DNA of 64,000 nucleotides. It comes from Schizochytrium sp. CCTCC M209059. Lineage: Eukaryota > Sar > Bigyra > Thraustochytrida > Thraustochytriidae. The position numbers and the translations under genes were made by a program. Below the pieces are notes generated by a model. The model made no database searches and was not told the DNA's origin. It saw nothing but the letters and a program-made list of their open reading frames with translations. Below, piece after piece: positions 51,557 through 63,756 of this stretch. Positions within the stretch are counted from its first letter, which is position 1; each line of letters starts with the position of its first letter. The stretch lies in assembly GCA_000818945.1 (NCBI GenBank), contig KN805401.1:192092-256091 (forward strand), read 5' to 3'.

Positions 51557-52300
51557 CTACACGTCAACTTTATCCCACGTGGTTGCCAGACCGGGAGGAG
51601 GGCGATGAGACATGACCCGGTCAAGCATTCCGGCAGGATCGGCCTCCATTACAACAATGTCGAGACTAGCATCGTTGATAAAACCTTGGGAGGTGGCGTG
51701 CTTGAACATTTGGTGCATGGGCTCCCAAAACCCGCACGTATTGAGCAGGCCCACCGGCTTGTCGTGAATGCCAAGCTGCGTCCACGTAATGGCCTCGACG
51801 ACCTCTTCCATGGTCCCAAATCCGCCAGGAAGCGCGATGAAGGCGTCTGCAAAACTCGCCATGAGTTGCTTGCGCTCGTGCATCGTCGAGGTCACCACGG
51901 TGTTGTCAATCTGCACGCCGACGCCAGACAACTCGCGACCCGCCAGAGCGCGCGGAATGACGCCCACCACTGTGCCGCCGCTCTCGTGGACGGATCGCGC
52001 AAGCTCGCCCATGAGACCGACATCGCCGCCGCCATAGATAAGGCTGAAGCCCTGTCGCGCGATCTCCTTGCCGAGCGCTCGCGCCGCCTCGATGTACGCT
52101 TCCTGGGCACCGGACCTGGACCCGAGGAAGACGCAGACGCCTCTCCTGTCGCGAAGCGTCCTTCGCGCCGCCGCCACCATGCGCGCCTTCTCGTCGTCGC
52201 GCTCGCGCGCGCGTCGCTTCTGGCCCGCGAGTCGCCGCCCGACGAAGACGCCCACCATCATCGCCGCCGCCGCCGCCGCCGCCACGTGCTGCGGGCCCAT
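51557..52300 (-). CDS. LOG: LOG-family phosphoribohydrolase (TIGR00730-type Rossmann protein)
   Basis: Members hydrolyse nucleoside 5'-monophosphates, classically cytokinin riboside 5'-monophosphate to free cytokinin plus ribose 5-phosphate. The 247-residue frame starts at the ATG at 52300. After an N-terminal hydrophobic stretch of Ala and Val (7-20) and an Arg-rich segment, the Rossmann core runs from about 54 to 235. It shows VCVFLGSRSG, YGGGDVGLMG (89-98), MHERK (140-144) and the active-site motif PGGFGTMEE (158-166). The Arg of MHERK and the Glu of GTMEE are the catalytic residues of the family, and both are present. The N-terminal hydrophobic segment is unusual for LOG proteins and suggests a membrane anchor or targeting signal. 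Whether the substrate is a cytokinin here is unknown. Confidence 0.94.
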   Translation of the reverse strand: MGPQHVAAAAAAAMMVGVFVGRRLAGQKRRARERDDEKARMVAAARRTLRDRRGVCVFLGSRSGAQEAYIEAARALGKEIARQGFSLIYGGGDVGLMGELARSVHESGGTVVGVIPRALAGRELSGVGVQIDNTVVTSTMHERKQLMASFADAFIALPGGFGTMEEVVEAITWTQLGIHDKPVGLLNTCGFWEPMHQMFKHATSQGFINDASLDIVVMEADPAGMLDRVMSHRPPPGLATTWDKVDV

Positions 52301-52563
52301 GGCGCGCCGCAGTCAGCGCAGGCAGCCGCACAGACGGGCCGCCGGCCGCAGCGACGTCCAGCAAAGCCTTCTCCGCGCGCGAAAGGAAGGCCTGCGCCGG
52401 GCTCGCTCGGGCTAGCGAGGTCGATCGTCTTTGTTTGCGTTCTGCAAGTCTATCCGTTGAGGATGACTGCGTCTTGAGGGAGGTTCGGTCGGCAGGCACA
52501 GACAGGCCGAAGCCTCACGGACTTTGGCCATTGTTGCCTGCCAAGCCTCGAGAGAAGAGATAA

Positions 52564-52594
<31 letters not shown>

Positions 52595-53005
52595 CGCTGG
52601 CACGCCGGAGTGGCTCGATCACGTTGAGGGTCCTCGACACTGTGAATTGTGGCAGGACGTCGAGCTTGTGCAAGTTAACCGGGATTGTCAACAAGAAATA
52701 AGAAAAATACACAGAGCAAACGGCAAAGAAAAGGAGCAGTGAGCGTTCGTAAATGGGTGCTAGTGCGCGGCGGCAAGCAAATTAACGGGGAAGACAAGAA
52801 GACTTTCTCATCATTATTCTCTCTCTAATACAACGATCGTGCATGGCAGAGAGTCGCGCAGAACGACCGAGACGCTTGCTGCGTCAAGCAGGTCCAGCTA
52901 CGCGACGCCAGACGGCTGCGAGAGGGCCGCCTCGCAGATCGCGCTGGACCTCTGGAAAGCTGAAACGGAACGCGCGCGTGCGCGAGCGCGCGCGCGCTCG
53001 CGATA
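52301..53005. other. Divergent promoter region, no supported gene
   Basis: 705 bp between the starts of the LOG-family gene (-) and the HEAT protein gene (+). It contains a GA dinucleotide run at 52563-52588 and an alternating GCGC-rich stretch (about 52970-53000) directly before the HEAT gene ATG. No coding or RNA feature was recognised. Confidence 0.5.
52563..52588. repeat. GA dinucleotide run
   Basis: About 13 tandem GA units with one AA end variant, in the divergent spacer. Simple sequence with no other evidence of function. Confidence 0.9.
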
Positions 53006-56212
<3,207 letters not shown>

Positions 56213-56401
56213 GTATTATAACTTGAAATTATGGAGGCAGCCTGTTGATGTTGATTTTGTTTTTGTTTTTATTTTTCTTGAAAGACAAAGTGCTTTCGTT
56301 GATTTGTTGACGGACTGCGTTAGCACCGACAGGCAAAAGGTAAGTCAGAAAAAAGGAGAACATGTGCAGGTCGATGACTGATCATGAGTCTGATGGCCCG
56401 C

Positions 56402-57424
56402 CTACACGTTGGTAATGTTAAGCTTTTGGCGAAGGTATTCGCCAGCGTTGACGGCCTCTCCCGATCCATCGATAGGTACAATATTCGCCTCCGCATTCGG
56501 CCCTGTAAAGTAAGGCAGCGAAAATCGATAACGTTTTGCGGCCTCGGAGTCTGCAGGCGGATTCATGACGCGATGCAACGTTGACTTCCAGCGACCGGCA
56601 GTCCAGACTTGCCAGAGGTCGCCAATGTTAGTGACAAGGGGGTTACCGGACGTTGGCAGGACGACGTCTTTCCATTTGCCATCTCTATTTACTTGGAGAC
56701 CCGTGGGTCCAGTGGGTCCTCCGTCAAGAGAAGCTTCGAGAGCCAGGATGGTAAAGCCTTGGTAGTCAGTGTGCGCAGAATAGCGAATCGAGCCCCCTTC
56801 AACTTTGGATTTTTCGAGGGGCGGATAGCATGCGCAACGCATGACTGAGTCTGGGTTGGTATGGAACTCGTCGAAAAAATTTCCTGGCAGGTCGAGGGCA
56901 AAGGCTGAGATGCAGTGCAGAACGTGCATGAGCCAAGTTGCTTTGGTCGAATAGCCCACGGCGTACTTGAAAAGTACGGGTTCATGGTTGTCAGGATTGG
57001 CGCGAGCGGCGGCATTGAAAACATAGCTTTCCACGAGATCAGCAGGGGCATCAGCTGCATCGAGGGACCTGCCCACGCCCTCAATGCCTTGCGGTGTGTA
57101 TCCGCCTTGAGGCGTCCCGTAAGGACCGTAGTTGTACTTGAGTTTTTCCTCGGACGGGAGCTCGAGAAAGAAGCGCTTGCTCGCGTCAAAGGCAGCGCGC
57201 AGATCATCGTCCGCGATTCCGTGCGCGACCACCACGGCAAAGCCCGTCCGCGTCAGCGCATCGCCCCATGCCTGCACTGTTGCGCGCTGGTCCTCATTCA
57301 GGTCTTCGGGCTTGACGGGCAGGCTTTCCTGCGTCGCGAAGCTGCTCACGTCGACGACGGGGACGCCGTGCGCGTCGGCGTCCCCGGTCTCGCCCGCCCG
57401 CGCGTCGCTGCTCGTCTGTGCCAT
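56402..57424 (-). CDS. 2-oxoglutarate/Fe(II)-dependent dioxygenase (isopenicillin N synthase-like)
   Basis: An oxidase of the DIOX_N/2OG-FeII_Oxy family; the substrate is unknown. I placed the start at the ATG at 57424 (MAQTSS, 340 residues). Two ATGs further up (57463, 57475) lie in a GATT microsatellite that would add only Asn/Gln/Ser/Ile repeats. The N-terminal DIOX_N part has VPVVDVSSFA and GFAVVVAHGI. The catalytic part has iron ligands His218 and Asp220 (SAHTDYQGFT) and His284 (TLHRV), with the 2-oxoglutarate-binding RYRFS (Arg300, Ser302). All catalytic residues are present. It resembles plant and fungal small-molecule oxygenases more than protein hydroxylases. It converges on the HEAT gene and is followed upstream by the CoA-transferase gene in the same orientation. 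Confidence 0.93.
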   Translation of the reverse strand: MAQTSSDARAGETGDADAHGVPVVDVSSFATQESLPVKPEDLNEDQRATVQAWGDALTRTGFAVVVAHGIADDDLRAAFDASKRFFLELPSEEKLKYNYGPYGTPQGGYTPQGIEGVGRSLDAADAPADLVESYVFNAAARANPDNHEPVLFKYAVGYSTKATWLMHVLHCISAFALDLPGNFFDEFHTNPDSVMRCACYPPLEKSKVEGGSIRYSAHTDYQGFTILALEASLDGGPTGPTGLQVNRDGKWKDVVLPTSGNPLVTNIGDLWQVWTAGRWKSTLHRVMNPPADSEAAKRYRFSLPYFTGPNAEANIVPIDGSGEAVNAGEYLRQKLNITNV

Positions 57425-57445
57425 CTTCTTGGCGGCGATTTGGGA

Positions 57446-57493
57446 ATTGATTGATTGATTCATTGATTGATTCATTGATTGATTGATTGATTG
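57446..57493. repeat. GATT tetranucleotide run at the 5' end of the dioxygenase gene
   Basis: About 11 tetramer units of GATT/CATT. On the minus strand they read as an Asn-Gln-Ser-Ile/Met cycle in frame with the dioxygenase and include two ATGs. It is more likely 5' UTR than coding. Confidence 0.9.
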
Positions 57494-57496
57494 CAC

Positions 57497-57903
57497 CGCA
57501 CCGTGATGTAGTCATTCATCATCGTCATCATCAAAGATCCATGAGGGTGAGGATTGCAGTCAATCTGGTGTGTGACACTCCGCGAGATTGCAGCAAACTT
57601 GCAACCATGGCAAGTGGGAGAGAACTTACTGTTAATGGGTCACATTTGTTTCTTGCGCTCGCAGATTAGGAGAAAAAAAAATGTCACCGCCGAGGGAGGG
57701 CCCTTTGACGTGTTAAACAAGTTGTTGAACTCATCGCAGCCACAAGAGCCAAAGATTTTGCGAATTTAAGCAAAGGTTGGCAAAGCAAAGATCTTGCAAA
57801 AAAAAAATGCAAAGCAACGCTAAGTCGAGTCAAGTCAAGTCAAGCAGTGAGATGACTACAAGTTAGGAATCATCTCCGGACAAATCTGTGCTCAATTACA
57901 TGC
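57497..57903. other. Intergenic region, no supported gene
   Basis: About 400 bp between the dioxygenase start and the CoA-transferase stop, both on the minus strand. It contains an A-run (57797-57806) and an AGTCA pentamer run (57821-57845). No coding or RNA feature is seen. Confidence 0.5.
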
Positions 57904-60462
57904 TTAGGCTGCGAAGACCCGAATCGGAGAATTGATGAGGACCTCATCGGAATCGGCATCGCCCTTGGAGAAGACATCGTTGTCCCATTGCTGCTGGTAT
58001 GAAATGAGCTGTGATGGCATGCGAATTGGGCCATACCAAGTGTCATTGGCGTCAAAGGTGGCAACGAGCTCTTCTCGCGTGAACTTGGCAAAGTTGCTCT
58101 CAATGGACTGGTTGATGGTGATAAAGAGCGGCTGCAGCTTGCGAAGAAGGTGCTTGTCATTGTGATCGACTTCAAAGAGGTAAGAGTAGGCTGCACGAGC
58201 GTAGGTGGTCCACTTGCAGCCGAGGGAGCTGAGAATGTTGGGAAGATGGCGCTTTGTGTCGAGTCCGAGGAGCTGGATCCAGGCGCCATCCTTGGTCTTG
58301 TGCGACATGAAGCCAAAAACGGGGTAGTCCTTTTGTGTGATCTTGCGATCAAAGGCAACCATTTGATAAGAAGATTTATCGCGAAGCACGGAGACTGCGC
58401 CGAGCTGGCCGAGCCAGAGACCAATGCGTTCGTAGCTGACGGTGACGACCTCTGGTGTGCCTTTGCGAGCTTGATGCAAGAGGCCTCCCGTGCATGCGCT
58501 CGTAATGAAAGCGCTGGCCATATTCTCAAACACGTGTTCGGGGAAACGGGGCATGGCCGTGGTCGGGCGACCGCCGAGAACGTTGCCGAGGCCGCGATTC
58601 ATGTACGCGGAGCAAAGCGCGGAAAAGTCCTGGTTGTCTGCGTCTGCCATGCTGCCGACGAGACGAACAACGACGATGCTGGGACTGACCTTTTTCAGGC
58701 TCTCAAAGTCGAGCCCGAGGGCCTTGAGACGTTCATCGCTGAGATCCGTGAGGAGAATATTGGCATTCGCCTTGGCGCGTTGAATTTCCTTTTTGGATGA
58801 GATTTCAGTCTTGACCGAGTGATAATGGTCGTAGACTGCAGAGGACTCTCGGAGGAGCGGATCGTCGACGCTCGGGTTCGAGTTGATCTTGTAGACGTGA
58901 GCTCCGGCTTCAGCGAGCAGCTTGCCGGCAGCGGCCACAGCAACGTCGTGGCGACTCGCAACGTCTCCGACTTCGAGAACGACAATATCGTGCAGAAGGT
59001 GGTGCGCAGGAACGGGCGCGCCTGTGCCGTCGTCTGTTTGGGTGTCGACAAGCGTTTCGTTGTCGTCGATGTCGTCGCCATCAAGGACGCTCTGCGGTGG
59101 AGGCAAGCCAAAGGACTTGCTGAGCCACTTATTTTTGCGCACACACGTAGAGTCCTCGCCAAGGTGCGGTGCACCGAAGATGGAACCGTGATGTGGGTAA
59201 GCAGAGAACTCCATTGGGATGCGAGGTACGAACGCGACGTCGTCGTAGCGAGGCGGCGAGCGCTCGGCCATGCCGGTGGAAGGATGGTAGTCTGGATCCT
59301 TGGCCTTGGCGCCAAACTCGTCCCACATTTCAAAGAGGTTTTGGTAATGTCGAACTCGCAAGCACTCGGCACCCTTGAGCTTCGCTTCGACCTCATCGGC
59401 GGTCAAGGTGGAGATGCGCTCCGCGACAACGTCGTGAGCGGCATCGTGCGGAAGCTCCAGGATCTCGCGAAGCTCTTCCTCCGCAGCGCGCTCGTCGTGG
59501 AAAGAGCCTTTGTAAAGAATGGAAATGACGGCATCTGCGCCGTCAGACTTGGGCCTGGTGCTGTAGATTTGGTCGACAATCTTGGCCGCTGGCTTAGCGT
59601 TGTAGTCTGGGACGGTGCCATCTGGAATGCGCTCCGACGTGAGAATCTGAGGGGCAAGAACCCAGGTACCAACATGAATGAGCGAGACCTCGATCTTGCG
59701 ACCGCGGCCGCCACGAATGCGTTCGAGAAGCGCCATTTGAATGGAGGAGAGCAAGATCTGGCTCGCAGTCTGGTCGCCAACGGCGCCCGGATAGGTGCTG
59801 AATTTTTCTGGCGGGTTGATGAGCGCGGCCAGTCCGGTGCCGGCCCAGAAGGCGCCAATGTCATAGCCTGGTAGACCAGCATCGGCGCCACGCACGCCCC
59901 AGGCGCTCACGTGAGCGTAAATGAGGTGGGGAAATTCCTGGGCGAGATCCTCGTACGTGAGGCCGAGCTTGACGAGGGAGCGCCTTCGGGTGTTAGAAAT
60001 GAGAACGTCGGCGTCGCGGAGGAGGTCCTTGAGCGTTTCCTTGTCCTTTTCGTTCTTTAGGTCGAGGACGAGGGAGAATTTGCCCAAATTCTGCGTCTCG
60101 AAGATGCTTCCAAAGGTGCGCGGCTGCTCGAAATCGAGGAGCAGCCTGCGCATGAGGTCTCCGCCGGGACTTTCAACCTTGATGACCTCTGCGCCGAGGT
60201 CTGCAAGACACCTGCCCACATTGGGCGCCGCGATGTGTGTGGACATATCCACAACGCGCAGGCCCGTGAGAAGCTTCTCCTCTTTTGGGTTCACAAGCGC
60301 CGGATCGCGTGTTCGTTGTTCAACCTTTTGGCGCTTTTTGTCCTTTTGCGCCTTTTCCGCGGCTAACCTCTTTTTGCGCTGGTTCACGAGCCCTGCTGCT
60401 AGCACGAGCGCGAGGCCTGCAAGTGCGGCCTTGCGCCATCGCGGGCTTTGCCACCACGTCAT
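57904..60462 (-). CDS. Double CoA-transferase family III (CaiB/BaiF/FRC) protein, membrane-anchored
   Basis: Class III CoA-transferases move CoA between carboxylic acids (formyl-CoA:oxalate, carnitine and alpha-methylacyl-CoA racemase relatives). The ATG at 60462 gives 852 residues; the frame above it opens only at a GTG. A hydrophobic segment near 11-25 (AALAGLALVLAAGL) suggests a membrane anchor or targeting. The N-terminal half (about 50-430) has LTGLRVVDMSTHIAAP, LADLGAEVIKVESP and PGYDIGAFWAGTGL. It also has catalytic Asp230 in PGAVGDQTAS, the position that forms the aspartyl-CoA intermediate. The C-terminal half (about 485-850) is a diverged copy with LLAEAGAHVYKIN. Its equivalent position is Glu646 (HVFENMAS), so it is probably inactive or structural. 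It lies in the same orientation as the dioxygenase and Rieske genes. The substrate is unknown. Confidence 0.92.
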   Translation of the reverse strand: MTWWQSPRWRKAALAGLALVLAAGLVNQRKKRLAAEKAQKDKKRQKVEQRTRDPALVNPKEEKLLTGLRVVDMSTHIAAPNVGRCLADLGAEVIKVESPGGDLMRRLLLDFEQPRTFGSIFETQNLGKFSLVLDLKNEKDKETLKDLLRDADVLISNTRRRSLVKLGLTYEDLAQEFPHLIYAHVSAWGVRGADAGLPGYDIGAFWAGTGLAALINPPEKFSTYPGAVGDQTASQILLSSIQMALLERIRGGRGRKIEVSLIHVGTWVLAPQILTSERIPDGTVPDYNAKPAAKIVDQIYSTRPKSDGADAVISILYKGSFHDERAAEEELREILELPHDAAHDVVAERISTLTADEVEAKLKGAECLRVRHYQNLFEMWDEFGAKAKDPDYHPSTGMAERSPPRYDDVAFVPRIPMEFSAYPHHGSIFGAPHLGEDSTCVRKNKWLSKSFGLPPPQSVLDGDDIDDNETLVDTQTDDGTGAPVPAHHLLHDIVVLEVGDVASRHDVAVAAAGKLLAEAGAHVYKINSNPSVDDPLLRESSAVYDHYHSVKTEISSKKEIQRAKANANILLTDLSDERLKALGLDFESLKKVSPSIVVVRLVGSMADADNQDFSALCSAYMNRGLGNVLGGRPTTAMPRFPEHVFENMASAFITSACTGGLLHQARKGTPEVVTVSYERIGLWLGQLGAVSVLRDKSSYQMVAFDRKITQKDYPVFGFMSHKTKDGAWIQLLGLDTKRHLPNILSSLGCKWTTYARAAYSYLFEVDHNDKHLLRKLQPLFITINQSIESNFAKFTREELVATFDANDTWYGPIRMPSQLISYQQQWDNDVFSKGDADSDEVLINSPIRVFAA

Positions 60463-61908
60463 GGTTCTTTCCTTGACTCCTCTCGGTGTTTTGCCTTTTC
60501 CTTCGTCTCGCTCTTGGTCGGGGCCCACGTCACGATCTCGCTTCTAGTTCGCGTCGACGACGATCTCGTCGTCTTAGGGTCCGAGATGGGTCTAGCTGTA
60601 CCCTTTAGGATCTTTCTCCGCTCAAGATGCGTTCGTTCGTTTCTGCGTGCGTTTGTACGTGCCACGCCACGTGCGCGTTCTCCACGAGGACGTTCACCAC
60701 GAGGACGCTCACCACGTCTACGTCCGTACCCGCCCGCTCGCTCGCTCGCTCGAAGGCGTCGGTTGGGGTTCTGCTCTTCTCCGCTCCTCCCGCTGTGTCA
60801 GACACGGCTCGCGTTGCGTGTTTGCCGCCTTTGTCGGCCTCGGGGCCCCGCGCGACGGTCTGGGACCCGCCCTCGTCCGCCACCTCGCCGGTGCGCCTTG
60901 CGCTCTTGCGTGCGTCCCGCTCCCCGGTCCTCTTCGCCCCTCGACCTCCGTTTCGACCTCTGTCTCGACCTCGATTTCGACTTCTGTCTCGACCTTGACC
61001 TCGACCTCGATTTCAACCTCGATCTCGACGGCGACGGCGACGGCGACCTCGCCGACGACGATAAGGACGCCGAAGATTGCGAGACGGCTTGCGCGGGGCG
61101 GGGTCGAACCGAGGCTCGGGAGGGAGGATACTGGACCAAAACGCGCCTGTGATCGCGCGCACACCCGGTGTGTACGGTATCTTTTGAGGTGCGCGGAGGG
61201 GTGCGCGGTGTGCGGCGGAAGAGGGGTGTGCGAGGACCTGGCTTGGCCAAGGCGCGCGAGAGATGAAGGGCGCCAAGGGGCGGCGCGGCGCGCGGGAGAG
61301 GGCGCGGCCGGGCGCGGCGGCGAGGAGGGCGACGCACGAGGGGAGGGCGGGAAAATGGAGAGGAGGGGAGGTAGATTGGGAATGTTTGTTTCAGGATTTG
61401 CGGAGAGGCCTTAAAGAATGGCGAGGAGGTGGCAAGAGAAGGCCGAATTTCATCTTCGTTCATTTCACGTGGTAAAGTATGGGGATCTTGCGAGATAAGG
61501 AGAAGAAGTGAACACATCAGGGTGGGGGCAGCAAGGCGAATGGGAATTCATGGGGGGGACTCCGCATTTGCCAAAGTGATGCACGTGAGGCACGTGAGGC
61601 ACCTTGATTGGATTGCTTGGGACATTGCCAAAGAGAAGAAACCTCATCAAGCAAGCGCAAGCAGGAAGGCAAGAAGAATGAATAGAAAGAAAAAGACAAG
61701 AGTGAGCACGAGGTTGATCAGAGAAAACATGTGAAGTTATTACACGGAACGTGAAGATGTAAGAGTTGATGTCGCAGTATTTTTGTTTGAAAGTTGAGTG
61801 TGGATGGGGATGAGGAATCAGAGTAAGAGGAAGTGAGGTAAAGCCAGAGCTTGGATCTCTTCAAGCTTGGATGACGGCAGCAGCTCTACGCGGGGCCGAG
61901 ACAATGAC
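60463..61908. other. Intergenic region with GAC/CTC-rich imperfect repeats, no supported gene
   Basis: About 1.4 kb between the CoA-transferase start and the Rieske gene stop. From about 60940 to 61050 it is a run of imperfect TCGACC/TTCGAC hexamers that reads Leu-Asp or Glu-Val cycles. Frames on both strands cross it (for example 60718-61164 minus and 60448-61152 plus), but they are low complexity and overlap each other. The section 61180-61420 is purine-rich. No RNA gene was recognised. Confidence 0.5.
60940..61050. repeat. Imperfect TCGACC hexamer array
   Basis: About 18 degenerate units alternating CTCGAC, TTCGAC and CTCTGT. The hexamer period keeps several frames open and explains the Leu-Asp and Glu-Val translations. 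No other evidence for a gene is seen. Confidence 0.85.
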
Positions 61909-63660
61909 TTAGAGGTTGTTCTCGAGGTTGACAATCGAGTTCTTGGCCTCAGCGGGGCACTGGCCACCAATGTAGAAGGGGATATCCTTGTCGCCCTTGG
62001 GGATGCGGCCAGGGTAGCCGACCATGTGGTCAATGAGCATGTTCTGGAAGCGGTGGATGGTCTCCTCGAAGCGGAAGGAGACGCGGCCGCCGCGGTAGGA
62101 CTTGTTCTTGACACCCTCCTGGACCATCTCGCAAATGTCAATATCCTCGCGGTTGGTCATGTCGTAGAAGTCGAACATGGCGTCGATCTTGGCGTTGAGG
62201 ATATCGGTCTCCTCCTTGACGGCAGCGTCCTCAATGACGCTGGGGTGGACGAGGAGGTTGGCGTGCTCGATGGTGGTGGTGGGCGAGGTGGGATCGAGGC
62301 GGACGACGAAGATGTGGCTGGGGAGGAGGAAGTAGAAGATGTTGGGGAAGAGCTGGTGGAAGACACCGGTGAGCTTGCAGTCCTCGGCAAGACCGGGGAA
62401 GGAGGGGAGGACGGCCGGGTCAATGGGGGTGCCACCGTTGGTGAGGGGGCGGGTCACGAAGGAGACGGCCATGGAGGCGCCCTGCTCGCGGTGGTGGTCA
62501 TCAACGCGGGAGACGTTGCAGAGAGCGGGGTGCACGCTGGGGAGATGGTAGTACTCCATGAAGTTCTCGACGAGAAGCTTCCAGTTGGCCTTGGAGTCGT
62601 ACTTGTGCTCGCGCACGCTGACGAGGCTCTCGAGGTCGTAGGACTCGAGCTGCTTGGCGACGTCGCCAAGGTAGGTCTCGACAGGGGGCACCTCCTCCTC
62701 GGAAGCGAGGGTGGCGAAGATGAAGCAGCCCCACTGCTCGACGCGGACCTTGAAGAGGGAGAAGTCCTTCTTGTTGAAGGCATCGATGTGGGCGGTGTCG
62801 AAGGCCTGCATGATGCTCTCCATCTGGTCGCAGGAGCCGGAGGCCTTGGCCTCAGCGGTGGCCTTCTCGGCGGCGGCGGCGCTGGCGATGACGCGCTCCT
62901 CGGCCTCGGCGACCTCGGCGGCGGCCTCCTCATCGGTGAGGCCGGAGGCGCCGACGGCGGCGGCCTTCTTCTTGGCCTTGGTCTTGTTCTTGGACTCCTT
63001 GAAGGTGCCGGTCTTGGCGTCGTAGCGGTCACCGCCCTCTACGGTGTCCCACATGGGGGTGGCGAGAAGGCGTCCATCGAGGGCGTATCCCCAGCGGTGG
63101 TACGGGCAAGAGATGACGGGGTAGCGACCGTCCTTGCGGACGAGCTTGGAGCCGCGGTGGCGGCAGACGTTGCGGAAGCCGTTGAGGTTGCCGGACTTGT
63201 CGCGGACGGCGAAGATGGGCTGGCCGGCGAGCTCGGCGGTGATGGTGTCACCGGCCTGGCGGATCTGGTCGGCGAGACCGATGCAGACCCAGGACTTGCC
63301 CCAGACGCGCTCCTTCTCGACCTCGTAGAACTCCTCGCTCTCGTAGGTCTCGGGGGAGAGCGTGTAGGCCTGGTGGGGCGGGCGGGTGACGGCGGCGTAG
63401 GTCTCCGGGGAGGTCCAGTCGATCTTCTCCTTGGTCTCGCGGACGACCGGGTCAAAGCTGGACTTGACGGTCTCGAAGTGGGCCTGGAAGACCTCCTGGC
63501 CGGCCTCGGGAGCGGCCTTTTGCTGCTGCGCCTGGGCGCCCTGGTTGAGGATGGTGGTGGCCGTGGGCGAGAACGCGCGGCGTGCGTCGCGCTTAAAGCT
63601 CACAGGCCGCGCCGCGGCGGCGGCCGCGCGGGCGCGCATCAAGCTCGAGCGGGCGAGCAT
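61909..63660 (-). CDS. Rieske non-heme iron oxygenase, choline/betaine/carnitine monooxygenase-like, mitochondrial
   Basis: The 583-residue frame starts at the ATG at 63660. The N-terminus (1-35) is Arg/Ala/Ser-rich without acids, typical of a mitochondrial presequence. The Rieske [2Fe-2S] site has C166 and H168 (CRHRG) with C185 and H188 (CPYHRWGYALDG). Iron ligands are His372 and His377 in VENFMEYYHLPSVHP, and probably an Asp in EDIDICEMVQEG. The residue three before His372, which links the two metal centres in these enzymes, is Glu369 instead of the Asp seen in ring hydroxylases. A Glu there is known in carnitine monooxygenase (CntA). About 70 Ala/Lys/Glu-rich residues (roughly 212-282) are inserted between the Rieske and catalytic parts. 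Codons are strongly C/G-ending, suggesting high expression. The substrate is probably a quaternary amine, by inference. Confidence 0.93.
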   Translation of the reverse strand: MLARSSLMRARAAAAAARPVSFKRDARRAFSPTATTILNQGAQAQQQKAAPEAGQEVFQAHFETVKSSFDPVVRETKEKIDWTSPETYAAVTRPPHQAYTLSPETYESEEFYEVEKERVWGKSWVCIGLADQIRQAGDTITAELAGQPIFAVRDKSGNLNGFRNVCRHRGSKLVRKDGRYPVISCPYHRWGYALDGRLLATPMWDTVEGGDRYDAKTGTFKESKNKTKAKKKAAAVGASGLTDEEAAAEVAEAEERVIASAAAAEKATAEAKASGSCDQMESIMQAFDTAHIDAFNKKDFSLFKVRVEQWGCFIFATLASEEEVPPVETYLGDVAKQLESYDLESLVSVREHKYDSKANWKLLVENFMEYYHLPSVHPALCNVSRVDDHHREQGASMAVSFVTRPLTNGGTPIDPAVLPSFPGLAEDCKLTGVFHQLFPNIFYFLLPSHIFVVRLDPTSPTTTIEHANLLVHPSVIEDAAVKEETDILNAKIDAMFDFYDMTNREDIDICEMVQEGVKNKSYRGGRVSFRFEETIHRFQNMLIDHMVGYPGRIPKGDKDIPFYIGGQCPAEAKNSIVNLENNL

Positions 63661-63724
63661 TCTTCCTGAGACGAGGACGCGCCGGTTGCTTGCTGCTGCT
63701 GCTGCTGCTGCTGTGCTGCTGCTG

Positions 63725-63756
<32 letters not shown>

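Noticed and set aside
58819..59874. A 351-codon frame antisense to the CoA-transferase
   Set aside because: It overlaps a well-supported gene and has no domain signature; explained by codon bias.
60448..61414. Overlapping frames over the TCGACC hexamer array, including a Leu-Asp-rich one
   Set aside because: The period-6 repeat keeps frames open on both strands. No start context, domain or homologue is recognisable.
61867..63669. A 600-codon open frame antisense to the whole Rieske gene
   Set aside because: It reads Leu/Val/Gly/Ala/Glu/Asp low complexity, which is what the complement of C/G-ending codons gives. The minus strand encodes a complete Rieske oxygenase with all ligands, so the antisense frame is a codon-bias artefact.
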